A DNA stretch of 64,000 nucleotides from Tenacibaculum haliotis. GTDB lineage: Bacteria; Bacteroidota; Bacteroidia; Flavobacteriales; Flavobacteriaceae. The stretch's first letter is position 1. Every line of letters starts with the position of its first letter. The DNA is taken from contig NZ_JAOBTH010000023.1 in assembly GCF_025215075.1 (NCBI RefSeq), positions 62,001 to 126,000 on the forward strand, in the 5' to 3' direction. Under the pieces are notes generated by a model. It ran no database searches and was not told where the DNA came from. It saw only the letters and a program-made list of their open reading frames with translations. Positions 17,650 through 25,555 of the stretch are shown piece after piece. The position numbers and the translations under genes are program-made.

Positions 17650-18649
17650 TTTTTAAAATTGGTTTTAGTTTTAAAACAGTATCAGCAAAATGATATATTT
17701 CTTTTTCTACCGTTTTATATTCTTCAGTAAAAAAGCGAGAAGCAATAGAATGATTTTTAGCTTCTGGAATTGCTACTTGATATTTGTTTTTATCAGTAGT
17801 AGAAATTTGGTTAAACATTTCTTTCATCCGTTTAACAGAAACAGTTTTGTCTTGTTTTTCTTCATTTTTGTAGTAGTATGCCATAAATAAAGGTTGTTTT
17901 ATTTTTTCAAAAACTTCTTGTTTCATTGTAACTTGTATCAATGATTTTAATTGAATTATTGCTTCAATCCTATACTTGGAATACCAATACTTTTCTGCAC
18001 CATTAGGAGGTGTCCAACTTTGATAATCGCCTCCCATAATAATTTTTAACAATTGTTTGCCCCAAGGTTTTGTAACTAAGTTGGAGTTGGTATCATAAAC
18101 ATCAATATTTGGTGATGATAAAATTAAAGCTTCAATTTCAGGATTTTCAGAAGCTAAAAATAACCCAGCAGTTGCACCTGTACTTACACAAAATAAAATT
18201 ACTTTTTCTCCTAGTTGTTTACCTATTGCAATTGCTTTTTTAGCAGATTCTAAATATCCTTCCGCAGTAAATTCTAGCAATGGTTCCTTATCTTTTAAAC
18301 CGTGTTTAAATAATCTTGGTGCATATAAATTTACTCCATATCGTTTAGAAAAATTGGTGTAAATAACTTCTGTTTCGGCAGGACTTGCAGAAAACCCATG
18401 TAAATAAACAACAGAGTATTTTGTTTTTTTAGGAATACTATCAGCCCAAATTAATCGAGAATGATTTCCTTCTCGTATATTTGGATTCTTATTTTCTTGT
18501 AAAAAGGTATCATCTATTTCTAATAAACTATTTGTGTTTTTAGAAATTTTAGTTGTTAGGTTTGGTTGTTTAGCTTTAGGACCAATAGCATATATAACAA
18601 GTAGTAAAATTAAAAATACTCCTAAATATTTAAGTGTTTTTTTTAGCAT
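17642..18649 (-). CDS. Membrane-anchored alpha/beta hydrolase
   Basis: A 335-residue protein with an N-terminal membrane anchor (residues 5-24) and an alpha/beta-hydrolase fold. VVYLHGFSASPAE (80-92) gives the oxyanion loop. The nucleophile elbow reads CVSTG (154-158), with Ser156 but Cys instead of the first Gly of GxSxG. EAKNHSIASRF near residue 308 supplies the likely catalytic His. It is probably an esterase or lipase facing the periplasm; the substrate is unknown. It is embedded in the leftward operon. Confidence 0.8.
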   Translation of the reverse strand: MLKKTLKYLGVFLILLLVIYAIGPKAKQPNLTTKISKNTNSLLEIDDTFLQENKNPNIREGNHSRLIWADSIPKKTKYSVVYLHGFSASPAETEVIYTNFSKRYGVNLYAPRLFKHGLKDKEPLLEFTAEGYLESAKKAIAIGKQLGEKVILFCVSTGATAGLFLASENPEIEALILSSPNIDVYDTNSNLVTKPWGKQLLKIIMGGDYQSWTPPNGAEKYWYSKYRIEAIIQLKSLIQVTMKQEVFEKIKQPLFMAYYYKNEEKQDKTVSVKRMKEMFNQISTTDKNKYQVAIPEAKNHSIASRFFTEEYKTVEKEIYHFADTVLKLKPILKNE

Positions 18650-18667
18650 TTAATTGATTGTTTAATG

Positions 18668-19264
18668 TTATCTTGATTTTATATTTTTACTACAATATTC
18701 AATAATTTCTTTAATACGTTTTAAGCGTGTAGTTTCTCTTTTAGCTTGCAGTAACCAATACAAATAGTTTTTTTTATAACTAGGAGCAAAGTTTTTGTAG
18801 TTAAGAAAAGCAATTTCATTTTTATCAAATTCTGCTTGTAAATCTACCGGAATTATTAATTTATCAATAACATCTAAAGTATTCCATGAACCGTTTTGTT
18901 TTCCAATTTTAATAACTTCTAACCCGCTTTTGTGCATTAAATTATTAGCAATTAAATTTTCAATGTGTTTTTTATTTACGGCACTCCAAATACTTTTAGG
19001 TTTTCGTTTACAAAAATATTGTTTCCGTTTTCCGTTGCCTAAACTTTTTACAGTCGCATCTATCCAGCCAAAACAAAGAGCAACTTTAACTGCTTCTTCC
19101 CAGCGCATAGATTCCTCTATATTTTCAACCTTATAAAAGATTAAATATATTCCTTCGGATGAATTATGATTATCGAATAACCAATCCCGCCATTCTATAT
19201 CATTTTTAAAATATAATTCAGGTTTCTCTAACACTATCTCATAATTTTTTAAAGGAAAGTACAA
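18668..19264 (-). CDS. YdeI/OmpD-associated family protein
   Basis: About 198 residues, matching the YdeI/OmdA (bacteriocin-protection-like) family: LYFKNDIEWRDWLFDNH, LCFGWIDATVKSLGNGKRKQYFCKRKPKSIWSAVNKKHIE and a C-terminal basic helix YKKNYLYWLLQAKRETTRLKRI. Salmonella YdeI is linked to polymyxin resistance; no such role can be assumed here. The start is uncertain: TTG at 19264, or an in-frame GTG ten codons further on, since no ATG is available near the N-terminus. It is the first gene of the leftward series, 18 bases before the hydrolase. Confidence 0.7.
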   Translation of the reverse strand: MYFPLKNYEIVLEKPELYFKNDIEWRDWLFDNHNSSEGIYLIFYKVENIEESMRWEEAVKVALCFGWIDATVKSLGNGKRKQYFCKRKPKSIWSAVNKKHIENLIANNLMHKSGLEVIKIGKQNGSWNTLDVIDKLIIPVDLQAEFDKNEIAFLNYKNFAPSYKKNYLYWLLQAKRETTRLKRIKEIIEYCSKNIKSR

Positions 19265-19330
19265 GGCTTTCAGTTCTGTGATTTTTTTCTGATTGAATTA
19301 TATCAAAAAAACAAATGCCTAATTTACAAA

Positions 19331-19370
19331 ACAAAAAAGAGAATGAAACAAAGTTTCATTCTCTTTTAAA
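19331..19370 (-). terminator. Terminator of the DUF6249 gene
   Basis: A 15-bp perfect stem, AAAAGAGAATGAAAC (19335-19349) / GTTTCATTCTCTTTT (19353-19367), with an AAA loop; the T-run is on the minus strand. Confidence 0.85.
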
Positions 19371-19388
19371 ATTGAATTGGTATATGGA

Positions 19389-19736
19389 TTACTCGTTGTC
19401 TAACTTTTTAGTTAAGCTAAATCCTGTAAATAAACCTAAACCAGCCATTAAGAAAATCATTGCAGGGTAAATTGCTTCTTCTTGCATAGATGTGTAAGTA
19501 TCGATTACTAACCCTAAGAAAATACCTAAGCCAATACCCATTAATAATAAAGCTAAGTTTAAAACGATGATTCTACCTGTTAATGTTGATTTTTTTCGTT
19601 CTCCTTGCATAAATATTTTTGCATCTACACCTTTTTCTATTAACGCTAAACGTTCTTTGTTACGTGTTGAATAGAATAAATAAAAGATTCCGAAAATTAC
19701 TGCGAATAAGAACATAAATACAATTGCTACTTCCAT
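19389..19736 (-). CDS. Three-helix membrane protein of DUF6249 type
   Basis: A 115-residue protein with three hydrophobic helices (about 3-23, 54-77 and 88-108). A basic cytoplasmic loop contains RNKERLALIEKGVDAKIF, a stretch typical of the DUF6249 family in Bacteroidota. Function is unknown. It is divergent from an ECF sigma gene, and both have the same promoter motif (TGTAACC-N16-AGTC), so it is very likely a member of that sigma factor's regulon. It stands alone before a terminator. Confidence 0.7.
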   Translation of the reverse strand: MEVAIVFMFLFAVIFGIFYLFYSTRNKERLALIEKGVDAKIFMQGERKKSTLTGRIIVLNLALLLMGIGLGIFLGLVIDTYTSMQEEAIYPAMIFLMAGLGLFTGFSLTKKLDNE

Positions 19737-19779
19737 ATTTTAAAATTTAAATGATTATTTTTATTGTGTTTGCAAGTAT

Positions 19780-19806
19780 GACTTTAGTTTTTAAATAAAG
19801 GTTACA
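19780..19806 (-). promoter_or_regulatory. ECF-type promoter of the DUF6249 gene
   Basis: On the minus strand: TGTAACC (19806-19800), 16-base spacer, AGTC (19783-19780). Same two elements and spacing as the promoter facing the sigma gene. Confidence 0.65.
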
Positions 19807-19839
19807 AAAAAAATGAAAATAAATTTATTTTATAAATAG

Positions 19840-19866
19840 TGTAACCTTTTTTAATAGCATACAGTC
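19840..19866 (+). promoter_or_regulatory. ECF-type autoregulatory promoter of the sigma gene
   Basis: TGTAACC (19840-19846), 16-base spacer, AGTC (19863-19866). A start of transcription about seven bases later would lie just before the proposed ATT start at 19883. No TAnnTTTG element is seen here. Confidence 0.65.
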
Positions 19867-19882
19867 TTAAGATAAAACAACT

Positions 19883-20461
19883 ATTATCAACGATCAACTA
19901 TACATAAACAAAGTTTTAAAAGGAGACACCAATGCTTTTGCTTTTTTAGTAGATAACTACAAGGCAATGGTTTTTACGTTGGCTTTAAAAATGCTAAAGA
20001 GTAGAGAAGAGGCCGAAGAAGTTTGCCAAGATACTTTTATAAAGGCTTATAAAAATTTAAGTAAGTTTAAAGGAGAATCGAAATTTTCTACTTGGCTATA
20101 TAAAATTGGTTATAGAGCTTGTTTAGATAGTTTAAAAAAGAATAAAGAAAAATACAATACTGATACTATTAACGAAGTAACTATTAATAAAATATCGAGT
20201 ACCGAGAGTATTTTAGATGGAATAGAACGTAAAGAACGCGCTCTAGTAATTAATAAATGTATGTTAAGTTTGCCTGAAGATGAACGCACCGTTTTATGGA
20301 TGTTTTATTTTCAGGAATTAAGTTTAAAAGAGATAATTGAAATTACCGATTTTTCTGAAGCAAATGTAAAAGTTAAATTGCACAGGGCTAGAAAAAGGTT
20401 GTTAGGTATAGTAAAACAAAATGTAGAACCCGAATTAATTGAACATTATGGGAGAAAATAA
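19883..20461 (+). CDS. ECF RNA polymerase sigma factor, probable ATT start
   Basis: A sigma-70 family protein of the extracytoplasmic-function type. Region 2 is AFLVDNYKAMVFTLALKMLKSREEAEEVCQDTFIKAYKNL... with FSTWLYKIGYRACLD. Region 4 is LPEDERTVLWMFYFQELSLKEIIEITDFSEANVKVKLHRARKRL. The first ATG in frame is at 19967, but 28 codons of clear region-2 sequence (NDQLYINKVLKGDTNAFAFLVDNYKA) precede it in the same frame, bounded by a stop at 19868 and with no ATG, GTG or TTG. An ATT at 19883 (or ATC at 19886) is therefore the likely start, giving about 192 residues. The gene ends inside the next gene. Confidence 0.8.
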   Translation: MINDQLYINKVLKGDTNAFAFLVDNYKAMVFTLALKMLKSREEAEEVCQDTFIKAYKNLSKFKGESKFSTWLYKIGYRACLDSLKKNKEKYNTDTINEVTINKISSTESILDGIERKERALVINKCMLSLPEDERTVLWMFYFQELSLKEIIEITDFSEANVKVKLHRARKRLLGIVKQNVEPELIEHYGRK

Positions 20462-20855
20462 ACATATTAAAGAATTAGATGCTTTTACTAAAAAGTATAT
20501 TAAAGAAATAGATATAGAGTCACCATCAGCTGATTTTACAGCTAATTTAATGGGAATTCTTAAGAAAGAAAATGCTAAAATTTATAAACCTACTCCGTTA
20601 ATTTCTAATAAAATGTGGAGTGTTTTAGTGATGTTTTTAGTTGGTAGTATTTTGTATGTTTCAAAAGGAACTTCAGTTACTTGGATGAAAATGCCAAAGA
20701 TAGATTTGTCTTATATGTCATCAATTGAAATGCCAAACTTGTTTGGAAACATTACAGTATCCAATACAATGTTATATGCTTGTTTCTTTTTTACATTGAT
20801 GATCTTTTTTCAAGTACATTTTTTAAAAAATCATTTTACGAAAAACTTAAATTAA
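20448..20855 (+). CDS. Small membrane protein, possible anti-sigma partner
   Basis: A 135-residue protein starting at the ATG at 20448, overlapping the sigma gene by 14 bases; an in-frame TTG at 20439 is less likely. The N-terminal 60 residues are soluble, followed by two hydrophobic helices (about 62-80 and 110-128). I see no zinc-finger anti-sigma motif. Position, overlap and topology are those of a membrane-bound regulator of the sigma factor, but this is inference. Its stop codon overlaps that of the convergent TolB-like gene. Confidence 0.6.
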   Translation: MGENKHIKELDAFTKKYIKEIDIESPSADFTANLMGILKKENAKIYKPTPLISNKMWSVLVMFLVGSILYVSKGTSVTWMKMPKIDLSYMSSIEMPNLFGNITVSNTMLYACFFFTLMIFFQVHFLKNHFTKNLN

Positions 20856-22024
20856 CGAAGAAATCTTACTTCACTTATCTTATTGTTTTTAATGGTGTAA
20901 ATGGCAACAGCTTTAAAAGTACTACCATTAGCTGTAACTAATTCTTCATCTATAATTGTATTCCCTTTTACAATTCTACTAACAATTTTACAATGTAAGT
21001 CAGCTGTGTTTTTAAACATTGGAGTGTATCTTTTTCGCATTTCATCAATACCTTCATAATTTAATTCGTTAGGAAATGTATATATTTTCACATTCTTAGC
21101 ATAGGGTTTTAAAAATGCATTAATGTCTCTTTTATTATAAGCTTCTAATTGTTGTTGAGCTAAAATTTTTGGAAAGTTTTCTGCTACTAAAGCCAGTTTT
21201 GTTCCTTTTTTATTTACAATAATTCTTGAAATATTATTTATGTTTTCATCTTTAAATTGATAAAAATACGTCCAGCTATTATTTGAAGGTGAAAATTGTA
21301 TAATATTTTGTTTATTAGAAAGTAACAAGTTTCCATTAGGTAACCAGCACATGTCTTGCATTTTATTTATTTCTGTAATTTTTTTAATTTCTTTGCTAAT
21401 CGGGTTTAATGACCAAATTTGCCACCCTTTTTGACCTTTTTTTATAAAACTTATTAAATTAGAATTTGGAATTTTATGAATGGATCTTCCTGTTTCTTTT
21501 GTAATTGAAGTATTGGTTTTCTTTTTTAAATCACTTATAAAAAGCTCTAAAGTATCATTTACAATCACAGACGATATTAAAGTGTTTTTATCATACCAAA
21601 ATGGATAAGCAATAACTAAATTTTTAATCAGTGTTTTGTTTTTTTGGGTAACTTCATCGTATTCATAAAAACGCTGTAAGCCATCATCATCTAATCTTAC
21701 CGCAGAAATAGTATTAGATTCAGGAATTCTTTGAGGTGAATATTCACTTCCGTTTATACTGTTGTTTAAAAAATATTTTTTCTTAGTATTTGTATTATAC
21801 TTAACAATATCTGTTTGTTTTTTTCTTGTTGATACAAATATTAATGTAGTATCATTATAAAAATGAGGTTGATTGTCATAGCCTAAATTTTTAGAAATAT
21901 TTTCTCCATTCGTAACTTCCCATTTGTCATTTTTTTGTTCAATATCAAACAAGTAAACTTCAGTATGAATTTGACTTATCATAGTTGATGATATCAATAA
22001 TAAAAGAATGGTTATTTTTTTCAT
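20852..22024 (-). CDS. Secreted TolB-like propeller protein with a C-terminal SnoaL/NTF2 domain
   Basis: A 390-residue protein with a signal peptide (MKKITILLLLISSTMIS). Residues of about 20-280 show repeated beta-propeller blades of PD40/TolB type (SEYSPQRIPESNTISAVRLD, AYPFWYDKNTLISSV, MCWLPNGNLLLSN). The last 110 residues (LEAYNKRDINAFLKPYAKNVKIYTFPNE ... AVAIYTIKNNKISEVRFLR) look like an NTF2/SnoaL pocket domain. The fusion is unusual. The start at 22024 replaces a longer in-frame start at 22057, because the signal begins there. No enzymatic residues are identifiable. Confidence 0.7.
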   Translation of the reverse strand: MKKITILLLLISSTMISQIHTEVYLFDIEQKNDKWEVTNGENISKNLGYDNQPHFYNDTTLIFVSTRKKQTDIVKYNTNTKKKYFLNNSINGSEYSPQRIPESNTISAVRLDDDGLQRFYEYDEVTQKNKTLIKNLVIAYPFWYDKNTLISSVIVNDTLELFISDLKKKTNTSITKETGRSIHKIPNSNLISFIKKGQKGWQIWSLNPISKEIKKITEINKMQDMCWLPNGNLLLSNKQNIIQFSPSNNSWTYFYQFKDENINNISRIIVNKKGTKLALVAENFPKILAQQQLEAYNKRDINAFLKPYAKNVKIYTFPNELNYEGIDEMRKRYTPMFKNTADLHCKIVSRIVKGNTIIDEELVTANGSTFKAVAIYTIKNNKISEVRFLR

Positions 22025-22056
22025 GGTATTGTTTTTGATTACAAACAAATATACCA

Positions 22057-22100
22057 AAAAAGAAAACAGTTTAAATTTTATGAATTTAAACTGTTTTTAT
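22057..22100 (-). terminator. Terminator of the 22131-22847 gene
   Basis: A 15-bp stem, AAAACAGTTTAAATT (22063-22077) / AATTTAAACTGTTTT (22083-22097); the minus strand continues into a T-run. Confidence 0.8.
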
Positions 22101-22130
22101 TATTTAGTTAAAGGTTAAAACTAAGTTTTA

Positions 22131-22847
22131 TTATTCGTCAAAAAAGAAATTATGAATATCAATTATATCTCCTCTACCCATTTGTACAAGATTTTTTGTT
22201 TCTTTTAAAAATATACCTAAAGATCTTTCATTATATACTAGCTTTAAATCATTTGAATAGTCAGTCACAACATACATATCTCCTTTTAATTTGTAAAAAG
22301 GAATAACTAGTTTACTTTTTACTTTTACACCTTTATTTACAACTTTACCTTCTTTTAATGTTTTTTTAAGTGTTTCTTCATCGTTTTCGCTAGAAGACAC
22401 CTTTACATACGACACCATCATATTCATCCATTCTTTAGTGTCAATTAAAAACCATTTCACTTTATCAAAATCAATTCCATATTGATTAATCCATCCCTGA
22501 CTTGTAAAACCAAATAAAACTTGTTTTTTTCCATTGAGATCAGGTTTATTAGCAGGAGTAAACTCTTGAATTTTATAAGTAATAACAGAGGTAGACGACA
22601 TGTCTTTTAATTTTTTACCATTAAAAGAAAGCGTTTTTAAAGAAAAACTAGTTAATTCAGGGTTATTTGATAATATCCATTGAGTAGCTGTTAACTCAGC
22701 TCTTTCCTCCATTTGTTTAACAGCGGCAATTCCGGCACCAATAGCAACTAATGCACCTGCTGCAGCTATTGCTCCATTATTTTGAGAATTTATATTTTGT
22801 GGTAATAAATAAATTAAAGCAGTAAGTAAGATAAAAATTTTTTTCAT
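22131..22847 (-). CDS. Secreted protein of unknown function
   Basis: A 238-residue protein with a signal peptide (MKKIFILLTALIYLLPQNINS) followed by a Gly/Ala-rich hydrophobic stretch (GAIAAAGALVAIGAGIAAV, residues 25-43). The stretch could be a membrane-inserted segment. The rest is mixed alpha/beta with VSYVKVSSSENDEETLKKTLKEGKVVNKGVKVKSKLVIPFYKLKGDMYVVTDYSNDLKLVYNERSLGIFL split over several strands. I do not recognise the family. It is monocistronic, ending in a good terminator. Confidence 0.6.
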   Translation of the reverse strand: MKKIFILLTALIYLLPQNINSQNNGAIAAAGALVAIGAGIAAVKQMEERAELTATQWILSNNPELTSFSLKTLSFNGKKLKDMSSTSVITYKIQEFTPANKPDLNGKKQVLFGFTSQGWINQYGIDFDKVKWFLIDTKEWMNMMVSYVKVSSSENDEETLKKTLKEGKVVNKGVKVKSKLVIPFYKLKGDMYVVTDYSNDLKLVYNERSLGIFLKETKNLVQMGRGDIIDIHNFFFDE

Positions 22848-22931
22848 GTTTTTTTATTTAAAGTTAGTTATGAATATAAAAGGTATTTAATTGTTAGGTC
22901 ATTTCTAGGTAAGAAAGATAAAGAAATAAAC

Positions 22932-23273
22932 CTATCCAATTCTTGTTCCGTTTTTTACAGGTTTATCAGACGATAATAAAGTAACTTCTTTATCAATTCC
23001 TAAACCTCCTAATACTAAACATTCACTCATAATATTAGCTATTTGTTTTTTAGGAAAATTAACAACTGCAATAATTTGTTTACCTATTAATTCATCCGTA
23101 GTATATAATTTAGTGATTTGTGCCGAGGTTTTTTTTATCCCAAAGTCGCCAAAATCGATTTGCAATTTATACGCAGGATTTTTAACTTCTTTAAAAATAT
23201 CCGCAGAAAGTATGGTGCCAATTCGCATTTCTACTTTTTCAAAATCGCTCCAAGTTAATTTATTCTGTTCCAT
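22932..23273 (-). CDS. csaA: CsaA/YgjH-type tRNA-binding protein
   Basis: A 113-residue single OB-fold domain with the EMAP-II-like tRNA-binding signature: VEMRIGTILSADIFKEVKNPAYKLQIDFGDFGIKKTSAQIT, then LIGKQIIAVVNFPKKQIANIMSECLVLG. This is the stand-alone form called CsaA, proposed to act as a tRNA-binding or chaperone-like factor. The start overlaps the meaB stop by 14 bases, so it follows meaB on the same transcript. Confidence 0.85.
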   Translation of the reverse strand: MEQNKLTWSDFEKVEMRIGTILSADIFKEVKNPAYKLQIDFGDFGIKKTSAQITKLYTTDELIGKQIIAVVNFPKKQIANIMSECLVLGGLGIDKEVTLLSSDKPVKNGTRIG

Positions 23274-24345
23274 AATTGATGTTTAGTAAGCGTTGCGCAG
23301 CAGTAAACGGAGTTGTTTTTCCTTTTTTTAAATTAAGTACTTCGTTTTTAAGTAATTCTTTAATTTTTGGGTTGTTATAAAAATTACTTTTTAATTGCTG
23401 ATTGATAGTTTCAAGTAACCAATAATTGTTTTGTTCGTTACGTTTCTGCTGAAAACAACCGTTGTTTTTTAAAGTGCTAATATAATTTTGAATCATTAAA
23501 AAAATGTCGTCCACACCTTTTTGATGCAAAGCACTAGCTAGTAAAACTTTCGGTTGCCAACCACTATCTTTTGGCGGATATAAATGCAATGCTCGGTTAA
23601 ATTCAACTTTAGCAATTTTAGCATTTTTTTCGTTTCCGCTATCTGCTTTGTTAATAACAATAGCATCTGCCATTTCAATAATTCCGCGTTTAATACCTTG
23701 TAATTCATCGCCTGCGCCTGCTAATTTCAGTAATAAAAAAAAGTCGGTCATAGAGTGTACAGCAGTTTCAGATTGCCCAACCCCAACGGTTTCAATAATA
23801 ATGGTATCAAAACCAGCAGCTTCACATAAAATAATCGATTCTCTAGTTTTTTGAGCAACTCCACCCAATGAAGTTCCCGAAGGAGAAGGCCTGATAAACG
23901 CATTTTTATCGGTAACTAATTCTTCCATCCGTGTTTTGTCACCTAAAATACTTCCTTTATTTACAGAACTACTTGGGTCTACAGCTAAAACGGCGACTTT
24001 TTTACCTACCGAAGTTAAGTGTTTACCAAAAGCTTCAATAAAAGTACTTTTACCAACGCCAGGAACACCAGTAATACCTATTCTAATAGATTTGTTGGCG
24101 TGTGGCAAACAAGCTTCAATAATTTCGGTAGCTTGTTTTTGATGCTTGGTATTGGTGCTTTCAACCAAAGTAATAGCTTTGCTTAAAAACGGAATGTTAC
24201 CCGCCAATATTTGTGTAATATATTCTTGGGTAGTTGTTTTTTTTCTTCGGCTGAATTTTATTTTTTCTGCGGATGATTTACTGGTAGTTTCTGGTTGAGA
24301 AACCCCGTCTTTTTCGGTAAGAGCAGATTTTTTTTTATCAATCAT
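23260..24345 (-). CDS. meaB: Methylmalonyl-CoA mutase-associated GTPase
   Basis: A 361-residue G3E-family GTPase. GITGVPGVGKST (90-101) is the P-loop, AVDPSSSVNKGSILGDKTRM follows as the family switch region, ETVGVGQSE is the Walker B/switch II, and NKAD gives guanine specificity. MeaB protects and reloads adenosylcobalamin on methylmalonyl-CoA mutase. No mutase gene is in the window. The N-terminal 40 residues are a low-complexity Ser/Lys-rich tail. It is divergent from the second ECF sigma gene. Confidence 0.9.
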   Translation of the reverse strand: MIDKKKSALTEKDGVSQPETTSKSSAEKIKFSRRKKTTTQEYITQILAGNIPFLSKAITLVESTNTKHQKQATEIIEACLPHANKSIRIGITGVPGVGKSTFIEAFGKHLTSVGKKVAVLAVDPSSSVNKGSILGDKTRMEELVTDKNAFIRPSPSGTSLGGVAQKTRESIILCEAAGFDTIIIETVGVGQSETAVHSMTDFFLLLKLAGAGDELQGIKRGIIEMADAIVINKADSGNEKNAKIAKVEFNRALHLYPPKDSGWQPKVLLASALHQKGVDDIFLMIQNYISTLKNNGCFQQKRNEQNNYWLLETINQQLKSNFYNNPKIKELLKNEVLNLKKGKTTPFTAAQRLLNINYGTE

Positions 24346-24398
24346 TATAGAGTAAAAACTAAATATTAAGTAAATTTAAAAATAAAAAGTAAGCAAAC

Positions 24399-24424
24399 TG
24401 CAACGAAGTATAAAAAGTATCGTC
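24399..24424 (+). promoter_or_regulatory. ECF-type promoter of the second sigma gene
   Basis: TGCAAC (24399-24404), 16-base spacer, CGTC (24421-24424), 20 bases before the ATG at 24445. The layout parallels the TGTAACC/AGTC pair at 19780-19866 and suggests autoregulation by an ECF factor. Confidence 0.55.
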
Positions 24425-24444
24425 TTTAGTATAAGAAATCAATA

Positions 24445-24996
24445 ATGAAATTAACCAAACAGTTACATCAACCTATAATAGATGGTTGTAAAAATAATGA
24501 TGCAAAGGCACAAATGCAATTGTATGATTTGTATTACAAAGCGATGCTTTTAGTTGCTGTTCGTTTTGTAAATGATACATTTATTGCTGAAGACATAATG
24601 CAAGAAGCTTTTATAAAGGCCTTTAAAAATATAAATTCATATACCGAAGAAGTTGCATTTGGTGCTTGGTTAAAACGAATTGTTATAAACCAAAGTATCG
24701 ATTTTTTAAAGAAGAAAAAGTTGGATTTAGTTTTGATAAATGAAGAAACAAATATACTTATAGATGATGACGATGACTGGAGTGTGTCGAATACAATTAC
24801 GTATCAAGAAATTGTAAACTGTATTCAAAAATTAAAAGATAAATACAGCGTAGTATTAACCTTGTTTTTGCTAGAAGGATATGATCATAAAGAAATTTCA
24901 GAAATATTAGGGATTTCAGAAGTAACCTCAAGAACTCATTTATTAAGAGGTAAAAAGAAAGTGCAAGAACAATTAAAAAATGTACACTATGTCTAA
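24445..24996 (+). CDS. ECF RNA polymerase sigma factor
   Basis: A 183-residue sigma factor. Region 2 is FVNDTFIAEDIMQEAFIKAFKNINSY with FGAWLKRIVINQSIDFLKKKK; an acidic linker (ILIDDDDDWS) follows; region 4 is KYSVVLTLFLLEGYDHKEISEILGISEVTSRTHLLRGKKKVQEQL. It is followed, with a short overlap, by a membrane protein with an N-terminal cytoplasmic tail and then a DUF4097-like secreted protein. This is the usual make-up of a sigma/anti-sigma/envelope-sensor module in Bacteroidota. The inducing signal is unknown. Confidence 0.88.
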   Translation: MKLTKQLHQPIIDGCKNNDAKAQMQLYDLYYKAMLLVAVRFVNDTFIAEDIMQEAFIKAFKNINSYTEEVAFGAWLKRIVINQSIDFLKKKKLDLVLINEETNILIDDDDDWSVSNTITYQEIVNCIQKLKDKYSVVLTLFLLEGYDHKEISEILGISEVTSRTHLLRGKKKVQEQLKNVHYV

Positions 24997-25555
24997 AGAT
25001 ATTAGAGAAGTATTAAAAAATAAGGACAAAAAAAATGTTGAAATATCAACAAACCACAGGCAGCGTTTTCAAGATAGGTTAATGAAAGAATTACATGAAA
25101 AACCATCTGTTAAAAAATCATATCAATGGCTGTATGTTGCAGCTTCAATAGTTTTATTGGTAAGTTTAGGAGTTCGATTTTACCCAACCAATACAATTGA
25201 AACACCTATAAAAGAAATACCAGAAGAATATAAAAATAATATAAGTTTAGGTACTATTTCGCCCGAGTTAAAAACGGTTGAGTCATATTATGTAAATACC
25301 ATAAACTACGAATTAAGTCAGTTAGAATTAACAGACGATACGAAAGAATTTTTTGATGGTTATTTTGCCGAAATAGGCGAGTTAACCAAAGAATATAAAA
25401 CCTTAACCCGAGAGCTCAATACAAAAGGGATTAATGATAATACTATCAATGCATTGATTGGAAACCTGCAAATGCGTTTACAGCTGTTAAAACGCATGCA
25501 AAAACAATTAAAAGAACTTAAAAATCCAACTCAAAATGATATTCAAAATATTTAA
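24989..25555 (+). CDS. Single-pass membrane protein, probable anti-sigma factor
   Basis: A 188-residue protein (ATG at 24989; another ATG at 24980 would add three residues). A basic N-terminal 40 residues face the cytoplasm, one membrane helix follows (about 46-63, WLYVAASIVLLVSLGVRFY), and the C-terminal 120 residues lie outside. These are helical, rich in Leu/Glu/Lys, and end in a coiled-coil-like LQMRLQLLKRMQKQLKELK. The start overlaps the sigma gene and the end overlaps the next gene by 20 bases. The role is inferred from order and topology; there is no zinc motif. Confidence 0.65.
   Translation: MSKDIREVLKNKDKKNVEISTNHRQRFQDRLMKELHEKPSVKKSYQWLYVAASIVLLVSLGVRFYPTNTIETPIKEIPEEYKNNISLGTISPELKTVESYYVNTINYELSQLELTDDTKEFFDGYFAEIGELTKEYKTLTRELNTKGINDNTINALIGNLQMRLQLLKRMQKQLKELKNPTQNDIQNI

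Noticed and set aside
22887..22915. TTAGGT / CTAGGTA direct repeats 11 bases apart upstream of the 22131-22847 gene, as a LytTR-type site
   Set aside because: Only six or seven bases match in AT-rich sequence and no LytTR gene is in the window; too weak to report as a site.
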